Assembly: GCA_038025085.1 (NCBI GenBank)
Contig: CM076139.1
Location: forward strand, 23,887,307 to 23,951,306
Source: Tetragonia tetragonoides
Lineage: Eukaryota > Streptophyta > Magnoliopsida > Caryophyllales > Aizoaceae
Reading direction: 5' to 3'
DNA: 64,000 nucleotides
Shown piece after piece: positions 35,678-46,800 of the stretch (its first letter is position 1; each line of letters opens with the position of its first letter). The position numbers were made by a program, and so were the translations under genes. A model generated the notes under the pieces. The model saw only the letters and a list, made by a program, of their open reading frames with translations. It made no database searches and had not been told where the DNA came from.

Positions 35678-37195
35678 TGTAAGAGCCCTCGCCTCTTCCC
35701 GGCTCTCCATTAAAATCGTGATTTTATTCGATTGGGATTAATGGTTCTTAATAATACGTCATATGCAATTTAATTTAATTATGGGGAAGAACAATTAGCA
35801 AATAAGAAGCCGCCACCAATTTTTAAGGAAACAATTGGAAACCATCAAAAGTGCACCTAGTTCCTATTGGGAATTGACTCATGCCCATGAGGACTATATA
35901 TTGAGTTCGGGGGAAATAAACAAAACGAATCTCATCTAAATCGCCCGTATAAACGGCCTCAACTAAGCTTATTCATGTCAAATATTTATTTATACTATAT
36001 GGTTCCATACAAGTCCGGTCGTCCAAGATCCTAAATTAAGTAGGCGGGTTAAAGACAACCAAATTATCTAGGTTATCACTTCGCACAATTTATATCCAAT
36101 TTACATGCATACTATTAACAAGCATAAACAAGATATAAAGCATTAAACGCTCCAACCTACCGCACTTTACTAAACGCGCCAAGCATTGTATATGCACATC
36201 AATAAAATTGTTAGTAACTTCAAAAGAAAAACAATGCAAAGATATTAACTTTATGCTAAAATAAACCTAGGAGGCTACTATATGCACGCAAAAACTACAA
36301 AAAGATGCAAACTTGCATAACTAATAAAAAAGATGCTAACTTTATAAACTAAACATGCATAATTATATACAGAACCCAAAGCATGCAAATTTATTCATCC
36401 ATAATCAAAAGCTAAATAAAACATGATTGATAAATAGTAAACAAGAGATTTAATAAATAGTTTAGGCCCTCAGGATGGTTAACCTGGACGTTCTATTCGA
36501 TCGGGACTAGTAGAATTGGAATTGCTCTTTGATCTTGGGTGCTAGGCTAGGTGTAATGCTTGCTTGGATCTTCAGATTTTTGAATTCTTTTTGATTTGGG
36601 GAAATATGTGCTCTCAATGCTCTCAAAATTATGAACTGACTGACCTCCTTAAAAAGAGGATGAAGATGAGTATTTATAGAGTTGGGGGACGGATTTTGAG
36701 GCTTAGGGTAAGAAACCCGGCGCCACAACTCGGCCCAGCCAAAAAACCGGCCCAGCGGCCACACGGAGGACAGATGGGGCCCGCGGCTGGGCCGCTGGGG
36801 CTCAGCGGCTGGCCAGAAGGCCCTCGCTGTCACGCGCTGGCCGCCGGGCAGGTAGCGATTGCCGCTGGACCTGACGGCGCGCGTGTGACTAGGGTTTTTG
36901 ACTTTTTGTGCTCATTAAATTACGAAATTGCCCTTGGGCTGACCCAGGGGGTCGGGATTGAGCGGTTTCGACCCAAATCTTCGAGACGCGATATCTCTTG
37001 ATCCGGGAACCTGATTGAGGCAAGGTCAAAGGCGTTGGAATCCTTATAACAAGGGCTATCCAAAGACTGAGGTTTCTAGGAGTTTGGTCTAGATTTTTGA
37101 GCAATGTCCTTTTCTACTTACGTCCATGTTAATCCATTACCATCAACATCGGGCGTTGCGGTGCCAGGGGATAGGAACCGATTAGGGTGTCTACA
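35678..37195 (-). repeat. Tat 3' LTR (left)
   Basis: 1518 bp. It lacks an 11-12-base segment present near 50143-50155 of the other LTR. It contains a GC-rich palindromic block at 36720-36890 and a TATAAATA box on the minus strand near 36672-36679. Confidence 0.95.
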
Positions 37196-37210
37196 GAAGC
37201 CCCCACTTTG
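37196..37210 (-). promoter_or_regulatory. Tat polypurine tract
   Basis: On the element strand AAAGTGGGGGCTTC lies directly before the 3' LTR, the expected plus-strand primer. Confidence 0.8.
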
Positions 37211-37344
37211 GCCGAGCTTGTAAAAACGAAGGTCAAAGTATTTGCTTAAAATGTCTGCAATGTTTTTGAAAATGCTTTATGTTAGAAAGAAAGGAAAGAT
37301 AGACTCATGACCGCCTGTGGTCAGGGTTACCTGCTTTGTTTTTG

Positions 37345-37608
37345 CCAACGCGATGCTAATTTTAATAGCTTCGTCGTCAAAGAGTGTTGCGTTGCTCTGC
37401 TTTGCGGGTGCTAACGTGACGCTAATTTTAATAGCCTCAACGTCAAAGAGCGTTGTATTGCTCTGCTTCAAGGGTGCCAACGTGACGCTAATTTTAATAG
37501 CCTCATCGTCAAAGAGCGTTGTGTTGCTCTGCTTCAAGGGTGCCAACGTGACGCTAATTTTAATAGCCTCAACGTCAAAGAGTGTTGTGTTGCTCTGCTT
37601 TAGTGATG
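37345..37608. repeat. 66-bp x 4 minisatellite in the element's 3' region
   Basis: Units start at 37345, 37411, 37477 and 37543. Each contains GCTAATTTTAATAGC and GTTGCTCTGCTT. The unit is 22 codons, so it stays open on both strands; on the minus strand it reads LKQSNTTLFD(D/V)EAIKISVTL per unit. The last three units are nearly identical. Tandem arrays in the 3' region are known for Tat/Ogre elements. Confidence 0.95.
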
Positions 37609-37960
37609 CCTGTGTTTTTGGAAAATTGTACCTGCAAAATATAATAAAGTGCCTGTGCCTGTTAAAGATTAGATGTAAGGCTTGCGCCTGTAAAAATAGA
37701 TAACACCGAGTCCCTAGGATAGGAAACCAAGCTGTGGGGGTGAAAGAGTCATTGTGGGTGAGATGCCCGAACCTCCCGGGCTTCCAACGGTCGAGAAATG
37801 CAATCCCGCGCGGAAATTGAATTTGTGGGCCCGCCCAGTGAGGGGCAAACGAAAAAACTGGTTCGGCGGCCACGCACAGGGCCGTCGAGCGCTGGGCGGC
37901 CTTTACGGGCTCGCTCGGCGGCTCTTATGGCCGTGCGAAGTCTGCTAGAGGGGCCGCCCG

Positions 37961-38046
37961 GCCGCTGGGCCAGTTCAGAGGCGAAAATCGGGTATTTTGT
38001 GGGGCCGCTGGCCCGGTTCAGAGGCGAAAATCGGGTATTTTGTGGG
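37961..38046 (+). repeat. 43-bp tandem duplication upstream of antisense PMD gene 1
   Basis: GCCGCTGG(G/C)CC(A/G)GTTCAGAGG, continuing CGAAAATCGGGTATTTTGTG, occurs at 37961 and again at 38004 with only two differences. It lies in the putative promoter/leader, about 280 bp before the ATG. Confidence 0.9.
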
Positions 38047-38322
38047 GGAGCCAAATTTTTGGGTCATTTCTTCCTCAAAAATTCGATACTCTCTCTCTCT
38101 CTACCTCCATTGTTGCCCAACCTTCATTTCTTGCTCAAATTTGCTTCTTTTGTTTGCATTTGCTTGATTTTGCATAATCTTTACACAAATTGAAGTTTAT
38201 TTGTGATATCTCACAAATTTGGGGTGAATTTGAGAGTGGGTTTTTGAAACCCTTGGAGAGAGAAAAATCCCAATTTCTCCATTTTGCTTGTTTGCTTTTG
38301 CTTGCTTTGCTAATACTTCTCC

Positions 38323-41082
38323 ATGGCTCCTAAATTGGCAAGGAAGAGGAGTAGGAGGACCGAGGTCCGGGAGGAGGTTGAAGAAATTGATATCTTCACC
38401 AAGGCTTTTCCTTCCCATATGAGGCCTTCAAAGAGGAAGCCTAATGTGGCTTTTCCTCAAGATAGATACACGCGATCGAATAGGATGCCTGACATCATTT
38501 GGGATCGATCGGAGTTGCTTTTCCGACCAGAGACTCACTTGAGCTACCGTGCTTCCAAGTTTGTGGTAAGCCTCAAACTTTGAATTCATAGTTTTATGTA
38601 TTGAATTTTAGTTTATATGCTTTGCCTTGAGTAGAATTTGCGTAGGAAATGTATGCAATTGTCAAGTTTGTAGCGCATGTGATCTTGCGCGGCTTGACGA
38701 ACTTAGAAACATGCTTAGTATTGAACATTTGTGTGAAATGTGAACCTAAGGGGGTTGCAATTTTGATCATAGGAACCCATTGGGAATTTGAAGCCCCATG
38801 GTAATTATGGCTCTTCGGTGAGACTTTTTAAGGTCTTGCCTAAAGAGGTGCAGAGTGCGGTTTTGGGTGCGGGGGTTGGACCCCTTTTGAAAGCGGCGGA
38901 CTCGGTTGAGTGAGTCAAGAGGTGCATTTTCTGCTTGTCTTTGGAGCGTTTTTGGGATACTACCAACACATTCCATTTCCCTAATTGGGAGATGATGATC
39001 ACTCCATTGGAGTTTGCTATGCTGACTGGGGTACCTTGCGTGGGTACGCCCATTGTCTATGACGTTTCCATCTGGAAACGTAAGACAGAGATGGTGGAGT
39101 TGTTTGGCCCTTGGGGGAACACCTGGGGTCACCATTATCGTCCCTATAGCGAGCTCTATGCCGCTTTGACTGACGCGAGGTACAAAAGAAACACCTCGGT
39201 GGAGCAGAAGGCGAGGATGTTCATCGCCTACCTCCTTGCCACTACTATCTTTGGTGACAAGGGGGAGCGTATCCATGCTATTTACCTCCCTAGCTTGTTG
39301 GATTGGGAGAGGGTGAGAGAGTACAACTGGGGGTTGCCGGGCTACGCCAACCTCTTGAGGTGCATGCGGTTTGCTTGCCGCGTGAATGATGAGGGATACA
39401 AGCAATCGACTCTTCCTCCCGTGAGCTTGTGCGGTTTCTGGAAGGCCTTGCAGGTACGTTTTGCTTTTTGTATCCGTTTTGGCAATTTGCATGATTTAAG
39501 TGTGTGGTGCTTAATTTCATGTTTCGATGTAGCCTTGGTTTTTCGAGCATTTCCCGGACATGGCGCCTACGGGCTCGGAGTTAGACTTCCTGGTTTGCAG
39601 GACGTGGCGTCATAGGGGTCCTGCGCCCTTCCAGACTCTTCAGCAGTATAGGGAGGCCCTCCTGCGCCTAGACTGGCACAAGGTAACGCAATTTTGCTTT
39701 TCATTGCATGGGTTGTATTTCTTGGTATGGAAATATCTTATATTTCATGTTTGTGTAGATTGACTACTTCCCATGGGCGAAGTATCATGGGTTGGCTTCG
39801 GATGCTGTCCTTTCATCTAGGGCGATAGACCGCCAGAGGATCCTGATTGCGGGTCTGGTAGTGGTATTTGGGAGAGCGGATCTTCCGTCAAGTTTATCCT
39901 GATGTAGTGGGACCAAGGATTCCTTTGGATCCTCCCTCGACCATGTTTTTGGTGAGGTGCTTGTCTCGCGAGCAAGTTACGGAGGCCATGGTGGGCTCGG
40001 ATGCTATGCGGTATTTGAGGGAGCCTGCGGAGGACCTTGCGGGGCACTACGAGCAGTTCCGTCGTGATCGCCTCATGCCTTCATTTGTGGGTTTGAAGGT
40101 AAGAACTTCATATTTGTCATTCTATGCCTTTCTTGTTTGTTGGTTGCTAACCTTCTTTGCTTTGTAGGAGCCTCGGGTTGATGACGTTGATGTGGATATC
40201 CCGGATATGCGGGTCCGAGGTCGGGACTATGGCGGGAAGGAGTGCTGGGGAGATGTCCCCATGACGGAGGACCTTGATAAGGACATTCAGGGCCTTCCTC
40301 TTCCAGTTGGGCATCCGGGGGTAAATTCGTAATTTTACATGTTGTATGTGATTTTTACCGTTTTCAGGCTTGTACTGACTTTTCTTTGCGCAGCTTGACC
40401 GTGAGCAGACCGGGAAGGTTTTCAGGATGATGCATACCATGAACTCCTAGATATCTCGAGCTCTCTCGAAGGGCACTTGCTCGAGGGCTGACTTGGATAA
40501 GGTAAGCTTGATTTTGCATTTCCAAAGTTGTATGCTTTGAGAAATGTATCTTATATGTTTAGTGGGTTGCAGGTTGAGTATCGTCGACCCCTTCCTCGTC
40601 GGTCACGACACGTGGTATTGTCGGATGATGAGGTTGTGAGCTCGCCTGAGCGCATTCCTTCTCGTGAGAGGAGCCCTCGGAGGGAGAGTCCTAGGAGAGA
40701 GAGGGAGCCTGTTCATCGGACGAAGCGTCCTGGTGGGAGTAGGATGGCTCCGTTTGTAGAGCCTACTCCTATGCCTATGCCGATGTATCCTTTTTATCCC
40801 AGGTATGCGGGGTATGCTCCTTATGGCGGTCTTTACTACCAGCCCCCTGTCCCTGCTCCTGTGATGCCTACCATGCCTCCTCGTTCTTCGTGGGGGTATG
40901 ATTCGAGTTATGTTGGAGAGGGGTGCTCGTATCGGGAGCCTACCCGTCATTTTTCCTTTGACCCTGGCCAGTTGGCGGCGTCGATCTTTGGCGATGAGCC
41001 ACGGAGGTCGGAGGATCACATTGAGGTGCTCCCCACGGATGCTGATGCGAGTGATGATTTTTATGATAATGTATTTGTATGA
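38323..41082 (+). pseudogene. Antisense gene 1 of the Tat element: seven-exon plant mobile domain (PMD, MAIN-like) protein
   Basis: Exons 38323-38565, 38773-39453, 39533-39682, 39759-40098, 40168-40320, 40394-40501, 40573-41082. All six introns (69-207 bp) have GT-AG ends and are phase 0. Product about 727 residues. The basic N-terminus looks like a nuclear signal (KLARKRSRRTE, RPSKRKPN). The PMD core is ERFWDTTNTFHFPNWEMMIT, then EFAMLTGVPCVGTP, as in the plant mobile domain family that includes MAIN/MAIL proteins. The C-terminus is Arg/Ser-rich, then Pro/Tyr-rich. Lesions: TGA at 38911-38913, a one-base frameshift near 39862, TAG at 40448-40450. PMD proteins act in gene and transposon silencing in Arabidopsis; a role here is inferred only. 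Orientation is opposite to gag-pol. Confidence 0.82.
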
Positions 41083-41534
41083 AATACATTTTTTGACCAT
41101 TTGAACATTTGATCATTTTGTATTTGAACAAAAATTCTTATGGAATATTGCTCCTTTATTGGTCCCTGCATATAATTAGGCTAATGCAAATGCACAGGTA
41201 GTCAAGCAGAAAGCGCAAGTAATAGCCATGTAGCAAAAATGGTACAGCCAAAAAGTTAAAATTGGGTGTACCCTATCCCCCCTAAAAAAAATGAAAAAAG
41301 AAAGAGATGCAAAAAATGAAATAAGATTAATAAGTATAAAAAGGATTAATAAAAGAAAAGATGATAATCATCCAAAAAAGAAATAAGAAAATTGTGGAGT
41401 TCCCATAAATAATTAAGAAAATAAAAGAAAATAGTAATAATAGAAGAAATAGGAAACTGAGCCAAATTGGAGTCCAAAACGGTTAAGGAAAGTGTCCAAA
41501 ATCGGGTAGAAGAGGGCTGTTTCGAAAAAACAGC
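41083..41534 (+). other. Spacer between the two antisense PMD genes
   Basis: A-rich, non-coding sequence after the gene 1 stop; an A/AAG-rich part lies at 41285-41460. It probably holds the gene 1 terminator and gene 2 distal promoter. Confidence 0.5.
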
Positions 41535-41715
41535 TCGGCGGCCAAAGGGAGGTACTCAGCGGCTGACGCGAAGGAGTGGGGGTCAAAAGAGGGGCCGCCA
41601 GACTCAGCGGCTGGGCCGCTGGAGCTCAGCGGCTGGCCGTTGTGGTTCAGCGGCTGGGCCGCTGCTGCTTTATCGTGGCCGCCGAGCCTTCAACGGCTGT
41701 CCCAAGGGCCGCTGA
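41535..41715 (+). promoter_or_regulatory. GC-rich palindromic block upstream of antisense PMD gene 2
   Basis: CTCAGCGGCTGGGCCGCTGG and variants (CAGCGGCTG, GGGCCGCTG) recur at least five times. The same words are found in both LTRs (about 36775-36850 and 51015-51110), and related ones upstream of gene 1 (37865-38015). They look like a shared regulatory or structural module. Confidence 0.6.
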
Positions 41716-41766
41716 AGCCCTTTTTTCGACGGGTTGCCTTATTTTCGTCTTTTTTCGTGTGAGCCC

Positions 41767-41773
41767 TATATAA
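41767..41773 (+). promoter_or_regulatory. TATA box of antisense PMD gene 2
   Basis: TATATAA lies about 100 nt before the ATG at 41873 and directly after the GC-rich block, giving a predicted leader of about 70 nt. Confidence 0.65.
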
Positions 41774-41872
41774 GCCTTGGGTTAGTCCGGTTTTGGGACA
41801 TCACCTTCATAATTTACTAGCAATAGAGAGCTTTTTACAGAGAGAAACCCCCAATTAATTTAGATTTCAGCC

Positions 41873-43418
41873 ATGACGAGTTTTGAGGTTAAGTTTGATA
41901 AGTGGTTGCAATCTATGACCCCTGAAGAGAGGATGAGACTTGTGCCCTTCCACTTGAATGCTCTCTTCCACTTGAAGCAAGTTCAAATTGTTTGGAACCT
42001 TCTCGAGGCTGCCGTTGAATTTTGGGATGACAAACTCCATGTTTTTAGGTTCGGGTATAATGAATTATGTCCTTTTCCCGAAGAATTTGCTGCCATACTT
42101 GGGTTCCCTCATGATCAAGCTCCTGCTACTCCATGGCTCGGGGCCAACCTTGAAGGCTACTATAAAAGGAATCTTGGCCTATCACCAACACAAGCCTCCT
42201 CCGTGGCTAGAACCGGCGAGCTAGACCTCAATGGTGTGATTGATATCTTTTTCCCCAAGGTAAGGGATGATCACAATGAGACATATTATAGACGTGCTTT
42301 TATCTTATGTCTCTTACATAGGTACCTCTTTGTTGCTGGAGGTAATAATGGTAAAACTTGTATGCTTAGAATTGTTGAACAAATTCAAAACGATTTTACC
42401 CCTATGTCTCTTGTTCTTGGTGAAACTTTAATTTGCTTGGACCGCAAGAAACAAGAACCATCGCCTGGTGGATGGACGGGAAGTCCTCTTCTCCTTCAAG
42501 TGAGTGCTTGAATAATTTTATAAAATCTGAATATTTAATGGATACCTAACTTTATATGTTTTTTTTTGTATTTGTTTTCTTCATTGTAGATATGGCTCTT
42601 GAAGCATATGTGCTTCATTGAGAGGCCGGTTAATGCGCTCAAGTATCAACCAAAGCAATTTTCCGCTCGCCGAAGGCTTTATATATGAATCCACCATTGA
42701 TGAATGGCGTGGATACCTTAAAGCTTGCCCTTTGCTAAGATGGACTATTAAGTGGTGGGGCCTAAAATCCGCAACCGGATGCAGCAAGGAGACGGGATAT
42801 TATCAAATCCTTGGTCTTCAAAACTTGACTTACATATTTCCTAGCCGTATCATGCGACAATATGGGAAACGCCAGATTATCACACAGAAGGATAGTGTTG
42901 CTCCCGCTACTCGGGCTTTGACTATTAGTATGGTGAGATCTTGGGAGTGTGCATGGGATCGTCGCCCTAAGTGGACTATTCCTCATATCAAAGCCCCAAC
43001 GGCCATATCTTCGGCTTATGAAGCGTGGATGGATTGTAAGACTGCGGAAGTTCGTCGTGCATGCAGGAAATCCGAACAAGACGATCTTAAGGCCCAATCG
43101 GTCAAGGCTACCCTGAGGCTTTCTAACCCTAATGATCCTAAAGGGAAGGGTAAGCAAAAGGGAATTAAGCATGTGAAAAGTGTCCTCAACCCGAAGGCCA
43201 AGAAAGCTTTAGCCAAGATTACTACTAAACCGGAGGAGAAGCCCCAAATTCGGGCCAATGATCATGAAGCCTCTTCGAGTGTTCCTCTAGTGGAGGTTGA
43301 AAAAGAAGAAGAGCCTTTGGTTCGAGAGAGATGGGCTCCCAAGGAACGTGAAGTGGAAGACCCGAAGGTTGATGAGCCCATGGAGGATACAGTCCCTACT
43401 ACCGAAGCTACGGAGTAG
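41873..43418 (+). pseudogene. Antisense gene 2 of the Tat element: PMD/DUF7745-type protein
   Basis: Exons 41873-42499 and 42590-43418; donor CAA|GTGAGT, acceptor TTCATTGTAG, phase 0. About 485 residues. The N-terminal domain has VWNLLEAAVEFWDDKLHVFR, then FGYNELCPFPEEFAAILGFP, the pattern of the aminotransferase-like/DUF7745 branch of plant mobile domain proteins. After the intron come IWLLKHMCFIERPVNALKY and STIDEWRGYLKACPLLRWTI. The C-terminus is Lys-rich, then Glu-rich, likely disordered and nuclear. One single-base frameshift near 42686 separates RRRLY from ESTIDEW; the rest of the frame is open, so decay is slight. The gene ends head-to-head (convergent) with the element's integrase about 0.4 kb away. 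Confidence 0.82.
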
Positions 43419-43829
43419 TCTATTAGGAAATACTCTTTTGGAGCATGTCTAGCTTAGGATTGCCTTTTACTTGCTTTAAATTCAATAAGGGTGATGTGCC
43501 CCTTAGATTTAAACTTAGTTTAGTTTTTATTGTTATTTAGGAATTGCCAAGTCTTGTAATGGACTTTATTATTATTTATAGAGACATGCTCATTTTAATA
43601 TTGCAACCTTGTGTTTATTTTGTGCACAACTTTTAACAACTTTTGAATGCGAATTTGATGAAGGGACCGGGCCCAATTGCAATTGGGTTGTCCTATGTAT
43701 CCTTTTAGGGGAATCAGGCCGCTCGTAGTTCTTATCCGTTTTTTGTTTAACATTAAATCCCTTTTTTTTTTTCGGGATTCGTTAGCCTTATATAGGCCTC
43801 TCGCCAGCGCTATGTTGGGTGTCTTGCCT
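43419..43829. other. Convergent intergenic segment inside the Tat element
   Basis: Lies between the stop of plus-strand PMD gene 2 and the end of minus-strand pol. Transcripts from both strands would end or overlap here. T-rich with AATAAG-type signals; no ORF supported. Confidence 0.5.
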
Positions 43830-46800
43830 AAGCATAGAACCTCTTTAATTGATCCATGTTTATCCATTGACTGAATTCAATCCCGTCTAAATCCGCTAAT
43901 CTTGCGGCGCCACCCGTTAACATCTTTGTGATGATGAATGGGCCTGACCAGTTGGGTTGAAATTTGCCTCTTGGGTCAGTGACATTGGCTCTTACTTCTT
44001 TAAGTACTAAATCTCCAACTTAAGGTCCCTCATTTTGAGCCTTTGGTTAAAGTGCCTAGTTAGTCTCTTTTGATAGACTCTTACGTTGTGCAAGGCTTGC
44101 AACCTTTTCTCATCTAGCAAGACTAATTGGTCATAGCGGGCTTGGACCCAGTCCACTTCTGAAATTTGACTTTCTAAAATGATCCGTAGAGATGGGACCT
44201 CTAACTCAATCGACAATACGGCTTCCATTCCGTACACCAGGGAGTATGGTGTTGCTCCCGTCGATGCGCGGACCGATGTCCTATAACCCCAAAGTGCGAA
44301 TGGGAACTTATCACGCCAGTCATGATAATTTTCGGTCATCCTTTCAATGATTTTCTTGATGTTCTTGTTAGCTGCCTCCACTGCGCCGTTTGTTTGCGGT
44401 CTGTAGGGAGACGACTTTCGATGCTGGATCTTAAACTGGGTTAAAAGCTCAATTACCTCTTTCATGAAGTGTGACCTATTATCACTAATGATTTCTTGGG
44501 GAACTCCATATCTAGCTATTATGTTATTCTTAATGAACTTAACCACATGCTTTGCTTTGAGCTTTGCATACGATTGTGCTTCGACCCATTTGGTGAAATA
44601 GTCGATTGCGACCAGGATATATTCGTGGCCCCCTTTTCCTGTTGGGGTTATTTTGCCGATGATGTCGATTTCCCAAGCCGAGAAAGGCCAAGGTGAGGTG
44701 AAGGTATATAGTGGGTTTGGTGGTAATATGTTGTAGATTTGCATGTGTTTGACATTGTATGCACCTTTTGACAAATTCAAAACAATCCTTCTCCATCGTT
44801 GTCCAATAATACCCAAGCTTTATTATTTTCCTAGATAGCATCATAACGTTCATGTGCGGTCCACAAACTCCTGCGTGTACTTCCCTTAAGACCTTATGGG
44901 CCGTTTCAGTGCCTAGGCTCAGGAGATTGACTCCGTTTGGGCTTTTCTTGTATATTTGACCTTGTACCTCTACGAATTGGGCTACAAGTCTTCTGAGTGC
45001 CTTTTGGGCTCTAGGGCTAGAATCAGGAGGGTAGAGCTGGTAAATGAGTAGATTCTTTATATCGGTGTACCACTCATCTTCTTCATCGTGGAACACTTCC
45101 AAGATGTCGCAATATGAAGGCTCGGATCTTCTTTGTACACAGATGAGCATCATCCAAATAGTTTCGGGTATGTTGATCATGCTTGCTAATTTAGCAAAGG
45201 CGTCTGCAAATTGGTTATCTTCTCGTGGAAGGTATGTAAAGTGTATTTAATTGAAATACACTATGATCTTGTCTAAGTATTCTTGGTAGAGTGCCAAGGA
45301 TTCACTTTTAACCTTCCATACTTTGGAAATTTGGTTAATTATGAGTGACGAGTCCCCATAGACTCGAAGTGTCTTAATGCCAAGGCTTATGGCGGATTGC
45401 AGTCCTATTATGCAAGCTTCATATTCTGCGCCATTGTTAGTGACTTCGTGGTCCAATTTGACTGAAATAGGTGTATGTGCACCCTCAGGGGATACTATCA
45501 GTACTCCTACTCCAACTTTGGTTGGATGCTCCATCGAAATATAGTTGCCAAGTCTCAGTATCTAAGGTCATAACCCCTTCGTCTGGGAAGTGATACTCAT
45601 CCTTGAGATCAGGTTCGTTTATAACTTGGTCAGCCAGGTATTCCGAGATAGCATGCCCTTTTATGGCTTTTTGATGTTCAAATTTAAGGTCGAATTCTGA
45701 GAAGAGAGTGGTCCACCGTGCTATTCTACTATTTAGTATGGGCTTTTCGAATATGTATTTCAAAAGATTTTCTCTCGATCTTATGTGGATCGTGTGCTGG
45801 AGCATGTAATGTCGCAGCTTTTTAGTAGTTGCTACCAAAGCTAGGCATGTCTTTTCTAGGGACAAATAGCGGGTTTCGTACTCCAGAAACTTCTTGCTCA
45901 CATAGTATATAGCTTTCTCTTCCTTGTCTATTTCTTGCAGCATGGCTCCCATTGACGTTTCTGTGACTGTAAGGTAGAGGATTAGAGGCATGCCTGGAAT
46001 GGGCGGCACTAGAACAGGTGGTTCGGATAAGTAGGCCTTAATTTTGTCAAAGGCCTTTTGGCATTACTCTCCCATTCCGTCTTTACCTCTTTTTTGAGTT
46101 TCTTGAATATGGGCTCACAAGTGATAGTTAATTTGGAGATGAACCTGCTAATGTATTGGATCCTCCCTAAAAAGCCTTTTATTTCCTTTTCTGTTTTTGG
46201 AGGTGGCATGTCTATTATGGCTTTGATCTTGGATGGATCAATTTCTATTCCTCTGGTGCTTATGACAAATCCTAGAAGTTTGCCGGATGTGACTCCGAAT
46301 GCGCACTTCTTGGGATTAAGCCTCATATTGTACTTCCTAAGCCTATCAAAGAACTTCTGAAGTGAGGGTACATGCCCTTCTCTGTCTTTGGATTTTATGA
46401 TCATATCATCTACATAAACTTCAGCCTCCTTATGTATCATATCGTGGAGCAAGGTTGTAGCGGTTCTTTGATATGTGGCTCCTGCATTCTTAAGCCCAAA
46501 TGGCATTACTGTATAGCAATAAGTACCCCATTGTGTGATGAAAGTGGTTTTCTCTTCATCCTCTTTGATCATCAAGACCTGGTTATATCCTGCGTACCCG
46601 TCTATAAATGATAGGAGGGCGTGTCCGGCAGTATTATCTACTAGGAGGTCTATGTGGGGTAAGGGAAAGTCATCTTTTGGGCTTGCTTTGTTCAAGTCCC
46701 TAAAATCTACACACATTCGTACCCGTCTGTCCTTTTTTGGGACTGGGACGATGTTGGCTACCCAATCGGGGTAATTGGCCACTCTTATGAAGCCTGCATC

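Noticed and set aside
37345..37608. CRISPR-like regular repeats
   Set aside because: Units are contiguous without unique spacers, and the genome is a plant nuclear genome.
37277..37873. 198-codon minus-strand ORF with 22-residue repeats
   Set aside because: The frame is kept open by the 66-bp minisatellite (a multiple of three) on both strands; no domain, and it lies in the element's 3' untranslated region.
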